Shown here: positions 27,436-36,764 of the stretch, piece by piece
Layout of the letters: each line of letters starts with the position of its first letter
Position numbering within the stretch: position 1 is the first letter of the stretch
From: Roseibium sp. HPY-6
GTDB taxonomy: Bacteria > Pseudomonadota > Alphaproteobacteria > Rhizobiales > Stappiaceae
Reading direction: 5' to 3'
Assembly (NCBI RefSeq): GCF_040530035.1
Contig: NZ_JBEWCD010000002.1
Coordinates: 1,550,001-1,614,000, forward strand
Length of the DNA: 64,000 bases
Program-made: the position numbers and the translations under genes
Notes under the pieces: model-generated
What the model was told of the DNA's origin: nothing
Databases searched by the model: none
Seen by the model: the letters and a program-made list of their open reading frames with translations, nothing else

Positions 27436-30420
27436 ATGCGCGTGATAAAGCCCCAGCGTCTTGGTCTTCTGACCAAAACCATGCCTTACCAAGGGGCAGG
27501 GCTCTTTGTTGTATCCACGTTCTCAATGTTCGATCTTCTCAATCCGGACGAGATACTGGCAGAAACCGCAATGTGGCCCCTTGTTGCCAAGGAGTTGCCG
27601 GAAGGTGCGGTCTTCGATGCTGCGTATCCCAAGCCGCATGGCGAGTTTCTGGTCGCCGGCAGGGCCATGTCCCGCGAGCCGGTTCGTGCCATGCATGTGG
27701 CTGTTTCTGTTGGGGAATTGGGTAGGTATCTCTCCGTATTCGGCGACCGTTACTGGGAAACGGGTCCCGATGGTCCGACATTTTCCGAGCCACTACCGTT
27801 CACCGAGATCCCTTTGACGCCGGCGCGCGCTTACGGCGGAGAGGGCTTCGCGCCAAACCCTGCGGGGCAGGGTGCGCATGCGCTTGAATTGGGTGCGGCA
27901 ATCCCGCGCCTAACTTTGCCGAATGTGGAGGTCGCGGGCTCGGAGATCATCTCGATTGCCGATCGCCCGGCTCCTGCCCTTGTCGGCCCGATCGCGTTGG
28001 ATGACCCGGCGCGCATTGCGCTTGCGGGAACCTATGATAAGGCCTGGGTTGAGCAACGGATGCCGGACTGGCCGGCTGATTTCAATCCGCAATTTTTCAT
28101 GGCGGCAGCAGCGAGTCAGCAGACCAAGTCCTATTTCACAGGCGATGAACCGATACGCGTTGTCGGCATGTCGGCGCATCATCCGGACATAAAGTCATGC
28201 CTGCCGGGCTTGAGGGCCCGAACATTTGTTCAAGATGCGTCTTCACAGTCCGGTCTCAGTGAGATCGCGATGCATATCGACACCGTTTGGATCTTCGGAT
28301 CTGAACTCAAGGGAGTCGTTGTCCATCGCGGGGTCATGCCGGTCTCCGACCGTGATGGCCGTGATATCACGGATGTTATGATTGCCTACGAGCGTATGGG
28401 CGACGAGCCAAGGTCTGGTGATCATTACAGGGAAGTGTTCAGACTGCGGACCGATCCTGACGAGGCACACAAGTATCTCCTGGCCGATGGTCAGTTGTCT
28501 CCCGCAGAAGATCCGGAGGAAATCGAGCGGCGCGAGCAGGGCCGCCGCGAAGCAGCGGAAACCAGGCAATCGAAATGGACGGAGAGCCGGCAGTGGCGTC
28601 TTGAACGCCTCTTTTCAGAACAGGGCCTCCCGGCAACGCTCGTCCCGGCGATCGATGAGCCTGAAATCAAACCGCTTTCGTTGCCGAGCAAAGAAGATGT
28701 AGAGCGCGGCGACGTCGATATTGCACGGCTTATCTCAGACGTGGAAGACTTGCGCCGTGAGGCGGAACTCAAGTCGGACATGGCGAATGCCGAAATCTAC
28801 GGTCTGGTGAAACAGATCGGAGTAACGCCCCCGATTGTCCCGCCAGCAAGTCTCGACGAAATGGAAGCCCTCGGCCATGGCGCAAGTCCGGAAAAGGGCT
28901 ACCTGCCGTCTTTCGATCAGCTGCTGCCACAACAAACGCTCGATCAGATTTTGCAGGATTTCGAGAACGCGCCGAAGTCGGCACTGGATGCGCCTTCGCA
29001 GCCCGACCCGGCGCTGGCATTCGAAAAAGCCAAGGCAAGGTTTCTGAAAGAGCCGGCCGCTGGATTGTTATCCGCCGCAAAAGACCTGATGAATACGATC
29101 CCTGCGAGCCCGTCTGCCCCGGCACTTGTGGACCAGCCTCAGGGGGCGGCAGTTGCCAATTCCGATAAGCCGGCGAAACCCGCAAACGCGGCTCTCGACG
29201 ACTTTCTGGCAGGTGCCTTTCCGGCTGCAAACAATGGCGAAGGGTCAACGCTGGATACCATCTCTGCCGCGATAGTAGGCAAAAAGTCCGCAGAACCCGA
29301 TACCGGCGCGGCGATCAGCTCCGCGCAGGGTCAATTGAACGCGGCTGAGGACGAACTGGAAGATGCACTTGCAAGTGTTCGCAGGACCGCTGTTGAAGCA
29401 ATCGCACCACTGGAACCGGTCGGAGCAGAAGCTGCAGAACTCCTCGGTTCATTTGTCAGATCGTATCTGGAAGAAGGCGGCTCCCTCGCGGGCCGGGATC
29501 TTGCCGGCGCGCAGCTTGCGGGCCTTGCCCTGGATGGCGTGAACCTTTCGGGCAGCTTTCTGGAGCGCTGCGAACTTTCCGGATCGTCCATGCGCGGTTC
29601 GGATTGCAAAAAGGCGGTATTCAGTGGAGGGGCGCTTTCAGGAACGGATTGCACCCGGGCTGATTTTTCGGAAGCAAACCTGAGTGGTGTCGGTGCTTCG
29701 CAGGCCATCTTTGAGCAAGCTGTCTTCAAGGATATGACGGTCTTCAAGGCAGACTTTTCAGAATGCGACTTTTCTGGCGCGTCCTTTGAAAACTGCACCT
29801 TTGTCGAGTGCAGATTTTCGAAAGCGCGTTTTGCCGGATCCACCCTAAAAAACTGTTCTTTTGCCCAGTCGGACATGAATGCGGTCGCATTTGACGACGC
29901 AAAGCTCGAAAAGACCGGTTTCCTATCCTGTGGGCTGGACCGCTCGCGCTGGTCGGGAGCGGCAATGACGAAAGTCTCTTATGCTGATGTGAGCTTCAAG
30001 AATGTTGTGGTGGAAAAGGCACAGCTTGAAGAGTGCGGCTGGTTCGGCGGAACCGACATGCGCGGAACAAATTTCTCGCACATACACGCGTTCAAGTGCG
30101 GGTTTCAGGACGCAGTAATGCGTGAAACGGCGTTCGTCGGCGCTGTCGTTGAAGAATCTAACCTGGCCGGCACCGATCTTGAGCTGTCGGATATGCGTCT
30201 TTCTTCGTGGCGCGGCAGTCTCTTCGCCTTTTCGAAAATCCGGCGTGCGGATCTCTTCGGTGCAAATTTGCGCGAAGCCAGTCTGCATGCGGCTGATCTG
30301 ACGCAGAGCAGCCTGCGTGCTGCAAACTTTCACCAGACGGACTTGTCCGAGGCCGTTCTCGCTTTCGCCGATCTCACGCGCTCGAACCTGCACTTTACCA
30401 ATTTGGAGGCGCGGCCGTGA
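27436..30420 (+). CDS. DUF2169 protein with C-terminal pentapeptide repeats, T6SS-associated
   Basis: A 994-residue two-part protein. Residues about 1-310 look like DUF2169 (opening MRVIKPQRLGLLTK; GEFLVAGRAM; TLPNVE; WIFGSELKGVV), a domain found next to PAAR-like and effector genes in type VI secretion loci and proposed to act as an adaptor. Residues about 340-680 are charged, Ala/Pro-rich and probably flexible. From about residue 675 to the end, pentapeptide repeats of the A(D/N)Lxx kind run almost uninterrupted (ADFSEANLSGVGAS, ADLFGANLREASLHAADL). The ATG follows AGGA by 7 bases. Its stop overlaps the next gene by 4 bases. Confidence 0.8.
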   Translation: MRVIKPQRLGLLTKTMPYQGAGLFVVSTFSMFDLLNPDEILAETAMWPLVAKELPEGAVFDAAYPKPHGEFLVAGRAMSREPVRAMHVAVSVGELGRYLSVFGDRYWETGPDGPTFSEPLPFTEIPLTPARAYGGEGFAPNPAGQGAHALELGAAIPRLTLPNVEVAGSEIISIADRPAPALVGPIALDDPARIALAGTYDKAWVEQRMPDWPADFNPQFFMAAAASQQTKSYFTGDEPIRVVGMSAHHPDIKSCLPGLRARTFVQDASSQSGLSEIAMHIDTVWIFGSELKGVVVHRGVMPVSDRDGRDITDVMIAYERMGDEPRSGDHYREVFRLRTDPDEAHKYLLADGQLSPAEDPEEIERREQGRREAAETRQSKWTESRQWRLERLFSEQGLPATLVPAIDEPEIKPLSLPSKEDVERGDVDIARLISDVEDLRREAELKSDMANAEIYGLVKQIGVTPPIVPPASLDEMEALGHGASPEKGYLPSFDQLLPQQTLDQILQDFENAPKSALDAPSQPDPALAFEKAKARFLKEPAAGLLSAAKDLMNTIPASPSAPALVDQPQGAAVANSDKPAKPANAALDDFLAGAFPAANNGEGSTLDTISAAIVGKKSAEPDTGAAISSAQGQLNAAEDELEDALASVRRTAVEAIAPLEPVGAEAAELLGSFVRSYLEEGGSLAGRDLAGAQLAGLALDGVNLSGSFLERCELSGSSMRGSDCKKAVFSGGALSGTDCTRADFSEANLSGVGASQAIFEQAVFKDMTVFKADFSECDFSGASFENCTFVECRFSKARFAGSTLKNCSFAQSDMNAVAFDDAKLEKTGFLSCGLDRSRWSGAAMTKVSYADVSFKNVVVEKAQLEECGWFGGTDMRGTNFSHIHAFKCGFQDAVMRETAFVGAVVEESNLAGTDLELSDMRLSSWRGSLFAFSKIRRADLFGANLREASLHAADLTQSSLRAANFHQTDLSEAVLAFADLTRSNLHFTNLEARP

Positions 30421-31487
30421 TCACGCTTGATGACCTCTCCGATTTCATTCGCCATGAGGCTCCGGTTATCGACGCAAACTTTGCCGGTAGCGACTTCTCC
30501 GGAATGGATCTTGCCGGCGGGGTGTTCCTGCGCACCGACTTTTCGAGTGCCAATCTGACCGGAACCGATCTTTCCCGCTGCGTCTTCACGGATTGCAAAC
30601 TGGAAGGCGCGCGCTTCGATGGCACAAAGAGCGACCAGGCTGTTTTCTTCAAGTCGCGTTTGGCCCGCGCCGGGATGAGTGGATGCTGGTTCGAAAAGAC
30701 ATCATTCGTGGAAACGTCCATGGAAGGTGCAAGTCTGGCCGGCGCAAACATCATGGCCAGCCAGTTCATAAACGTCGGCTTTGATGGCGCGGACTTGAGC
30801 GGCGCGGCGCTTTTGAACAGCGCGATGATTGATTGCACGGCCGGAACCATGGTCCTCTCCGATGCGCTCATCGAGGGAACGGTTCTGGTCGGAGCCGACC
30901 TGTCGAATGCCGAGTTTGAAGATGTCATTCTTCAGTCCGCAATGTTCATCAAATGCGATTTGAGTGCACTGGACCTGTCCGACACGCCAGTCATGAAATG
31001 CGGCTTTATCGAGAGTGAACTGACAGGCTGCCTCTTTGAACGCGCTGATCTGTCCGGCAGTATCCTGGCCGGCAGCCGCCTGGCGGGCGTCTCCTTCGCC
31101 GAGGCAATCGCGGAAATGACGATTTTCAGCGGCGCAGACCTGCAACAGGCTGTTTTTACAGGGGCAAAGCTCGATATGGCCAACTTCAACGGCAGCGATC
31201 TGCGCATGGCGGATCTTTCTGCGAGTTCGTGCGCCAAAGCCCAATTTGACAAGGCGGACTGCCGCGGAACCGTTTTCTCAGGCGGCGACTTGAGTTTGTC
31301 GAATTTTTCGAATTGCAACCTCGACGGCGCCAACCTGTCGAGAACCAAGCTCGATATGGCCGACTTTCATAATGCCAGCGTGACATCCGCCTTCACGGCA
31401 GGAGCACATGGTTCGATCCGCAGGACCGATGATGAACGATTGATCCGCGAAATCTACGACCCGCGCACGGTCGCGCTGGCTGACTGA
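30417..31487 (+). CDS. pentapeptide-repeat protein, T6SS-associated
   Basis: This 356-residue protein consists almost wholly of pentapeptide repeats (for example ADLSGAALLNSAMID, ADLQQAVFTGAKLDMANFNGSDLRMADL), which fold into a right-handed quadrilateral beta-helix. It has no signal peptide. It overlaps the DUF2169 gene by 4 bases and its repeats resemble that protein's C-terminal half, suggesting the two arose by duplication or act together. Interrupting residues such as MKCGF and CWFEKTSF mark probable turns. The role in secretion or cargo is not known. Confidence 0.85.
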   Translation: MITLDDLSDFIRHEAPVIDANFAGSDFSGMDLAGGVFLRTDFSSANLTGTDLSRCVFTDCKLEGARFDGTKSDQAVFFKSRLARAGMSGCWFEKTSFVETSMEGASLAGANIMASQFINVGFDGADLSGAALLNSAMIDCTAGTMVLSDALIEGTVLVGADLSNAEFEDVILQSAMFIKCDLSALDLSDTPVMKCGFIESELTGCLFERADLSGSILAGSRLAGVSFAEAIAEMTIFSGADLQQAVFTGAKLDMANFNGSDLRMADLSASSCAKAQFDKADCRGTVFSGGDLSLSNFSNCNLDGANLSRTKLDMADFHNASVTSAFTAGAHGSIRRTDDERLIREIYDPRTVALAD

Positions 31488-31498
31488 AGGAGACGCGT

Positions 31499-31891
31499 TT
31501 GTTCGCCAATACAAGCCTCGGAGCCATGAGCCTCGGCATCGTTGATGTCTGCAACATCACGACCCCTGCCGGACCGGTGCCAACGCCGTTTGTCAACATA
31601 GCGACATCAACCACCGCGGTGCCGAACGTATTGAACATCTTCATTACCGCGTCGCCCGTCCACAATCTCCTGACGTCCACCACGATCACAAGTGGTGACG
31701 AGGCAGGCACGGCGCTCGGAGTGGCCTCCGGAACCATCATCGGCCCCAGCCGCCATCTGCTCGGATCATTCAAGACGTTTTTCAGCACCGCACCGGCGAC
31801 GCGGCTATTGGATAGCACCATGCAGAACTCGACCAATTCGGTAGGAACAACCCTGACGCCGAGCCAATGCAAAGTGTTGGTGCTGAGTTAG
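31499..31891 (+). CDS. DUF4150 / PAAR-like spike-tip protein
   Basis: This 130-residue protein has the PAAR-like DUF4150 pattern: MSLGIVDVCNITTPAGPVPTPFVNIATS, then SPVHNLLTSTTITSGDEAG and IIGPSRHLLGSFKTFF. PAAR-like proteins cap the VgrG spike of the type VI apparatus and carry effectors. There is no fused toxin domain, so it is a bare tip. The TTG start at 31499 follows AAGGAG. It sits between the pentapeptide protein and an unknown beta-rich protein. Confidence 0.8.
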   Translation: MFANTSLGAMSLGIVDVCNITTPAGPVPTPFVNIATSTTAVPNVLNIFITASPVHNLLTSTTITSGDEAGTALGVASGTIIGPSRHLLGSFKTFFSTAPATRLLDSTMQNSTNSVGTTLTPSQCKVLVLS

Positions 31892-31924
31892 TCAGGGGAC
31901 CCTGAAACCCGAAAGGAAACTGGT

Positions 31925-32881
31925 ATGTCAGGCAGTGAGACCGTCGACGACGCAGATTATGTCGTCACACAAAGTGACACCGCGGACCAATTGAACGCGA
32001 CGGTCCTGATCCCTGATGCCAGCAGCGCCTCGGCTGATGCTTCGTCTTTGACCAAAGACACCAGCAGCTTCCTGCGCATCGGCCAATACAACGCAACGGA
32101 AGAAGGCGACAGGTCACCGTCCAACATGACCAGTGCGTCCCGGGGTGTCCTGATACAAACCACCGGCGGCCTTTTCTTCACCGCCAACGAAGATGCCTAT
32201 CACGAGTACAAATCCAATCTCGACATTCATATAGCAGGCAATGTCACCAGTGCCGTCGACGGAAACAGCACGACGACAATTTCCGGGACGAGTGATGTCA
32301 ATACGACCGGGCTCAGCCGGCAGACGGGTGAGAGCATCACGATATCGACCGGAAGCTATACGGACATTCAGCCGAACGCGACCAAGGATATCCGGCTGAA
32401 ATCCGACAACAAAGTCGATATTGAAAGCGACGAGGGTGTGAAACTCGCGGTTGGCAGCAGTCACTATGCCAAGATTTCCAGCGAAGGTCTGTGGGAGACG
32501 AACTTCGCCGATGCGATCGATGTGACGACGGGAACAACACACAGCCGCTTCGGTGGCTGGACCACGGAGGAGTATTACGGCGGGTCCTTCGAATTCAAGA
32601 TTGCCGGCACGATCTCTCTGGCCTTTTCGATCAGCATCGACATCAGTCTGCTGCTCGACATATCGGTTTCCAATATCAGTATGGAAGTCAGCGCCATAAC
32701 CATGGGCTACACCCGGATCGATATTGAAGTCTCCTATCTCAACATGAACATGACGGATATCGAGGTTTCGAGAGCTCTTGCGGAAGTGAAGACAAGAGAT
32801 GCGCTCGAGATCACGGATGCGAGCGCAGTCCTGTCCAAAACGGCGGTCAAACTTGCGACCGGATTGCAAATCATGTCCTGA
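31925..32881 (+). CDS. unknown beta-rich protein in T6SS cargo set
   Basis: A 318-residue protein that I do not recognise. Residues about 75-180 show a regular polar/hydrophobic alternation (GVLIQTTGGLFFTANE, ITISTGSYTDIQPNATKDIRL, SDNKVDIESDEGVKLAVG) like the C-terminal beta-helix of VgrG or phage spike proteins. Residues about 220-290 contain long alternating Ile/Ser/Asp strands (ISLAFSISIDISLLLDISVS, IDIEVSYLNMNMTDIEVS). It contains no cysteine and no signal peptide. The position next to the PAAR-like gene suggests a spike component or effector. A good AAGGAAAC site precedes the ATG. Confidence 0.7.
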   Translation: MSGSETVDDADYVVTQSDTADQLNATVLIPDASSASADASSLTKDTSSFLRIGQYNATEEGDRSPSNMTSASRGVLIQTTGGLFFTANEDAYHEYKSNLDIHIAGNVTSAVDGNSTTTISGTSDVNTTGLSRQTGESITISTGSYTDIQPNATKDIRLKSDNKVDIESDEGVKLAVGSSHYAKISSEGLWETNFADAIDVTTGTTHSRFGGWTTEEYYGGSFEFKIAGTISLAFSISIDISLLLDISVSNISMEVSAITMGYTRIDIEVSYLNMNMTDIEVSRALAEVKTRDALEITDASAVLSKTAVKLATGLQIMS

Positions 32882-32908
32882 CAAGGCCTCTTTTCAGAAG
32901 CAACCAAG

Positions 32909-34705
32909 ATGAACCTGACTACTCCGGAAAAATGCGATGCGGCTGAACGGCTGATCGAAAAAGGCAGGTTTGAAGACGCCGAGTTTCTTCTCGATCAGGT
33001 GCTGGAAAGCCATCCTTCTGAGATGCGAGCACTGGTTTCCAAGGCTGGGCTGCATATGAAAGCGGGCCGGCTTCCTGATGCAAAGCGTTGCCTGCAAGGC
33101 GCCTACGACAAGAACCCCGGTGTCCCGCTCGTTCTGAGCAACATGGCCAGCCTCGCTTTGCTGGAAAGCCGCGTGCCCGACGCGATCACACATTTGCTGG
33201 AAGCCAACGCTCTTCAGCCGGATTTCTTTCCGGCCGTACTTCTGCTTGCGCAGATCCATCAACAGGCTGGCGATATGCGCCAAGCTTCCAAGTGGCTTGC
33301 CGAGGCGTCCAGGCTCAAGCCCGGCAATACTGATGTTCTGGTTGCAAGCGCCGCTTTTGAACTGTCCCGCGAGCGGATCAGCGAGGCAACGGCGCTTTAT
33401 GACAAGGCACTTGCAATCGACCCTGATCATGTCCCGGCGCTTTCAGGCCTCGCCCAGTTACGTGCCTTGGCGGGAGACTATGAAGCAGCTGGCGAACTTG
33501 CGAAAAGGGCACATCTCCTTGCTCCGACAGATCCCGATACCGCCGTGATCCTGGCGCGAACCTACCAGAAAGCGGGCGCGCTTGCCGACGCTCAAAAGCT
33601 GATAGAGCGTTTCAGAAACCGGTATGCGGATTACGCCCCGGTGGTGTTGCAAGCCGCCGAAATCCTGATTGCCCGTGGTCAGGTTGCCGAGGCCTTGTCG
33701 GTCTGCGCGGCATGGCTGCGAAAGTCACCAGCCGATGCAGTCCGGATTGTCGGTTTCCTGAAAGTTCTGAAAAAGGCAGGCGCTTGGAAACAGATCGACC
33801 AGATGTGCGGGACGCTGCCTGAAGATGTGAGCGCGCGCGACTTGGTCCGCAGTCTGCGGGAAGAAGCGCTTCATGCGCTCGGGCGATCTGAAGAGGCCTG
33901 GGCGTCGTGGGCAGCACGCCGCGAACTTGCACCCGGACGCCCGGAAACGCCCCTTCATGTGACGCTGCCCGGCCGCACGCCACTGTTGGACGAACTTGTC
34001 TTGATGCGATTTGCCAATGCCTGGGCGAACGTTGGTCCGATCAAAAGATCGGGTCCGTCGTTGATCGACGGGCTCTGGAAGAAGCTCACGGCGTCGTCAG
34101 GAATTGACGTCGTATCCGAAGACCCGCAGCTTGGTCTCAATGGGCGTGGTGAACTTCTGGCAGACCTTGCTGCGCGTACCTGCCTTAACGCACACGACAT
34201 GGCGTGCTTCAAACCCTATCTTGCTGCTGAACCTGCAAGAGAGAACGAATGGCGACAGGCGTTGCCACAGGATGAAAGGCCTCTTGTTGGTGTTTTCTGG
34301 GAGGGGACAGCGCCGGGACTGCAGATCGATCATCTGATGAAGGTTTTTGCAGGCAAGCCTTATGTTCCTGTCAGTCTTCAGTTCGATGAGGCACGGCACC
34401 AGCTGCGGATGTGGCCGGAGGCGATCGATGCAGGTGTCGCGCTTGCTGGCCTGGAAGATATTGTCAACGTGGTTAACTGCCTGGATCTCGTCGTCGGTCC
34501 GGACGGTATTCCACTTCATATCGCCGGTGCGCTGGGACGCAAAGGCGTTGCAGTTCTGCCGGAAAATCATGAATGGTATTGGGCGGGCACTGGCGCTGAG
34601 AGCCTGTGGTATCCGTCTGTGAAGCGAATTGTCAGGCCGATCGATCCGACCTGGAAAGATGCAATTTGTGCACTTTCATCGGAAATCGACATGCATTTGT
34701 CATGA
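32909..34705 (+). CDS. TPR protein with degenerate GT9-like C-terminal domain
   Basis: This 598-residue protein has about nine to ten tetratricopeptide repeats over residues 1-330 (EFLLDQVLESHPSEMRALVSKAGLHMKAGR and similar units). Its C-terminal region (about 430-598) resembles the end of heptosyltransferase/O-GlcNAc-transferase-like folds attached to TPRs: VNCLDLVVGPDGIPLHIAGALGRKGVAVL, then EWYWAGTGAESLWYPSVKRIVR. It has no signal peptide. It follows the beta-rich protein by 27 bases and is likely the last gene of the T6SS-associated set. It could glycosylate, fold or deliver cargo; no function is established. Confidence 0.75.
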   Translation: MNLTTPEKCDAAERLIEKGRFEDAEFLLDQVLESHPSEMRALVSKAGLHMKAGRLPDAKRCLQGAYDKNPGVPLVLSNMASLALLESRVPDAITHLLEANALQPDFFPAVLLLAQIHQQAGDMRQASKWLAEASRLKPGNTDVLVASAAFELSRERISEATALYDKALAIDPDHVPALSGLAQLRALAGDYEAAGELAKRAHLLAPTDPDTAVILARTYQKAGALADAQKLIERFRNRYADYAPVVLQAAEILIARGQVAEALSVCAAWLRKSPADAVRIVGFLKVLKKAGAWKQIDQMCGTLPEDVSARDLVRSLREEALHALGRSEEAWASWAARRELAPGRPETPLHVTLPGRTPLLDELVLMRFANAWANVGPIKRSGPSLIDGLWKKLTASSGIDVVSEDPQLGLNGRGELLADLAARTCLNAHDMACFKPYLAAEPARENEWRQALPQDERPLVGVFWEGTAPGLQIDHLMKVFAGKPYVPVSLQFDEARHQLRMWPEAIDAGVALAGLEDIVNVVNCLDLVVGPDGIPLHIAGALGRKGVAVLPENHEWYWAGTGAESLWYPSVKRIVRPIDPTWKDAICALSSEIDMHLS

Positions 34706-34786
34706 AATTCGACGCCAAATATTGTAAACAAACAGTTAAGCCATGAGTGGCACGACGGGCGTCGAGTTTCAATTGACGAGGACAAT

Positions 34787-35740
34787 GTGGCCCAGATTAC
34801 GCTCAAAATCATGACGTATTTCGAAGCTCTTGTCAGACTTGGGAGCGTCTCCGAAGCCGCGCGGCATCTTTCCGTTTCAGAACCGGCAATGATGAAAAAG
34901 GTTGAAGAGTTTCAGCGCAGCGCTGAGGTGCCGCTCTACAACCAACATGGGGACACTTTCGAGGCGACACCGGCTGGTCAGGAGATCGCCGAACGCATGC
35001 GCAAGGTCCTGCAGCAGACCCACGAAATAGAACTGCGCGCATCTATGTCCGGGCCAGCACTGACGGGACGTTTCCGTCTCGGAGTGATACCCACGATAGC
35101 TCCATATCTTCTACCGGCTCTGTTGCCAGGGCTGCAGTCGGCATATCCTCAACTGAACCTTGAAATTCGGGAAACGCGCACGAAGGCGCTGCTGGACGAA
35201 TTGTCTATCGGCTCTGTAGATGCACTGCTGCTGGCGCTTCCTGTCGATCAGCCAAATGTTTCCGTTCTACCGCTCTTTGAAGATCCGCTGGTTCTCGCAC
35301 GCCGGCGCGGGGCGCCTGACGCCGGTCCCATGGTGACGTTCGGCACCGATGAGATCGAGCCGAATGGTCTCGATCCTCGTGCGGTCGATCCGGGAGGGCT
35401 GATCCTGCTCGAAGACGGTCATTGTTTGCGTGAGCACGCGCTGATGCATTGCGGTGTCAGCCAGAACGTGCAGTTGCCGGCGCTTGGAACGACCAGTCTG
35501 GCGACTGTCATTCAGCTTGTGTCCAATGGCCTTGGCGAAACCCTGCTTCCGCAAATGGCGCTGAAGGTGGAAAGCCGGAACCCTGACCTTGAAATCGTAC
35601 ACTTCAAGGATCCGATCCCCTCACGCGAAATCGGGCTTGTCTATCGCACGGGCACGGTGCGCGAACAGGACATCGAGGCGCTCGGGAAAGCCATTCAGGA
35701 CGCACGCCTGACCGATATCGGCAGTCAGGCGGCGGAATAA
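34787..35740 (+). CDS. oxyR: OxyR-like LysR-family regulator
   Basis: This 317-residue LysR protein has an N-terminal winged helix (SVSEAARHLSVSEPAMMKKVEEF), rather divergent from classical OxyR, and an OxyR-type sensor domain (RLGVIPTIAPYLLPALLPGL, LEIRETRTKALLDELSIGSVDALLLALP). Two cysteines are spaced as in OxyR, Cys213 and Cys222 in EDGHCLREHALMHC, which form the peroxide-induced disulfide in the family. The GTG start has GAGGA upstream. No katG is nearby; a peroxiredoxin-fold gene converges on it. Name moderately certain. Confidence 0.75.
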   Translation: MAQITLKIMTYFEALVRLGSVSEAARHLSVSEPAMMKKVEEFQRSAEVPLYNQHGDTFEATPAGQEIAERMRKVLQQTHEIELRASMSGPALTGRFRLGVIPTIAPYLLPALLPGLQSAYPQLNLEIRETRTKALLDELSIGSVDALLLALPVDQPNVSVLPLFEDPLVLARRRGAPDAGPMVTFGTDEIEPNGLDPRAVDPGGLILLEDGHCLREHALMHCGVSQNVQLPALGTTSLATVIQLVSNGLGETLLPQMALKVESRNPDLEIVHFKDPIPSREIGLVYRTGTVREQDIEALGKAIQDARLTDIGSQAAE

Positions 35741-35866
35741 CAAGTCGCTATCGTGGCGCTGTGCCGTGGCGCTTGGCTGCTCGGTACATGAAACGAAAAG
35801 CGGGGACACGAGTTGGCCGGCTTCAGTCAGGCGTGTGATGATTTGAGGCCACTGCCATTTAAAACG

Positions 35867-36382
35867 CTAAGCTGTGCCTCGGGTCGGGCGGTTGTTGTTG
35901 ATGTTGAAAATCATGCCGTCGAGCAACTCTTCGAGGTCGGGCCGCGCCGCAGGTCCGTTTGAAATATCAACCAGCATCAAGGTGCCGTCAGGGCGGATGC
36001 CGAACGCCCCGGGCTCAGCAAAGCGGTCCGAGGTTTCGGCTTCGGACAGAGGGTCCGACACGTAGAGCCCAAGCGCACGCGCCTGATCTTCGCTCAGCCC
36101 GTAACACAAATCAAAGGCCCAACCGAATTCAGCCTGATCTGCCTTGGCTTTCTCCTCGGTATCCGTAGATACGACCACCACGTCCATGACGGCGGTCCAA
36201 TCCGACAGCGCAGCATCCAGCTTGTTTAGAAACCGCTTGCAGCGCGGGCAGTGTTTGCCGCGATACACGAACAGCATCGTCCACCGATCCTTTGGCGCAC
36301 CGACTTGTACGGAACCGCCTCCGAGCTTCGACAAGTTGAGGGTGGGCACCGGAGCGTCGACATTGGGCTTGGGCGAGGTCAC
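35867..36382 (-). CDS. thioredoxin-fold AhpC/TSA-type peroxiredoxin
   Basis: This protein has about 171 residues with a redoxin fold: WTMLFVYRGKHCPRCKRFL carries a CPRC motif in the peroxidatic/thioredoxin position, then DVVVVSTDTEEKAKAD and FGIRPDGTLMLVDIS, both typical. It likely reduces peroxides or disulfides in the cytoplasm; there is no signal peptide. The GTG at 36382 is preferred because AGGA lies 6 bases upstream; TTG at 36397 would add five residues. It converges on the OxyR-like gene, which may control it. Confidence 0.82.
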   Translation of the reverse strand: MTSPKPNVDAPVPTLNLSKLGGGSVQVGAPKDRWTMLFVYRGKHCPRCKRFLNKLDAALSDWTAVMDVVVVSTDTEEKAKADQAEFGWAFDLCYGLSEDQARALGLYVSDPLSEAETSDRFAEPGAFGIRPDGTLMLVDISNGPAARPDLEELLDGMIFNINNNRPTRGTA

Positions 36383-36764
36383 TGGAAATCCTGTCAAATG
36401 TGGGTTGCGGGAAGGAAGTCCTGCATACCCGCCAATGCCTGTACCTTCAAGTTATTGTCGGGATTGATTTGGCAGTGGAGCCGCGTCAACGAATTGGTTC
36501 CGCGAGCGTCTTGACCGCGTTTCTTTGACGGCACGGCGACTAATATAGGGCCCTTTGCCAAACAATCTGCGCGTCCCGTTCAAACGCGGACACCCTCAAA
36601 AACAGACTGTGCGTTATATCACCCGTACTCTCCGAGATAGGTCGAAACCCCTGTCTGACGCATGCTGACTGCATTGCCGTTGACGCAAGTGCTGGCCGGT
36701 TTTTCTGAAGGTTTCCGGCCTCCTGCGTAATCAAAAGCGGCTGATGATTCGTTGGGAGGAACGG
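36383..36764. other. 382-base divergent intergenic region, no gene recognised
   Basis: This gap separates the minus-strand peroxiredoxin from the plus-strand binding-protein gene and should hold both promoters. Short frames within it (such as 36540-36776 minus) look non-coding. I see no strong inverted repeat or clear -35/-10 pair at standard spacing. Confidence 0.5.
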
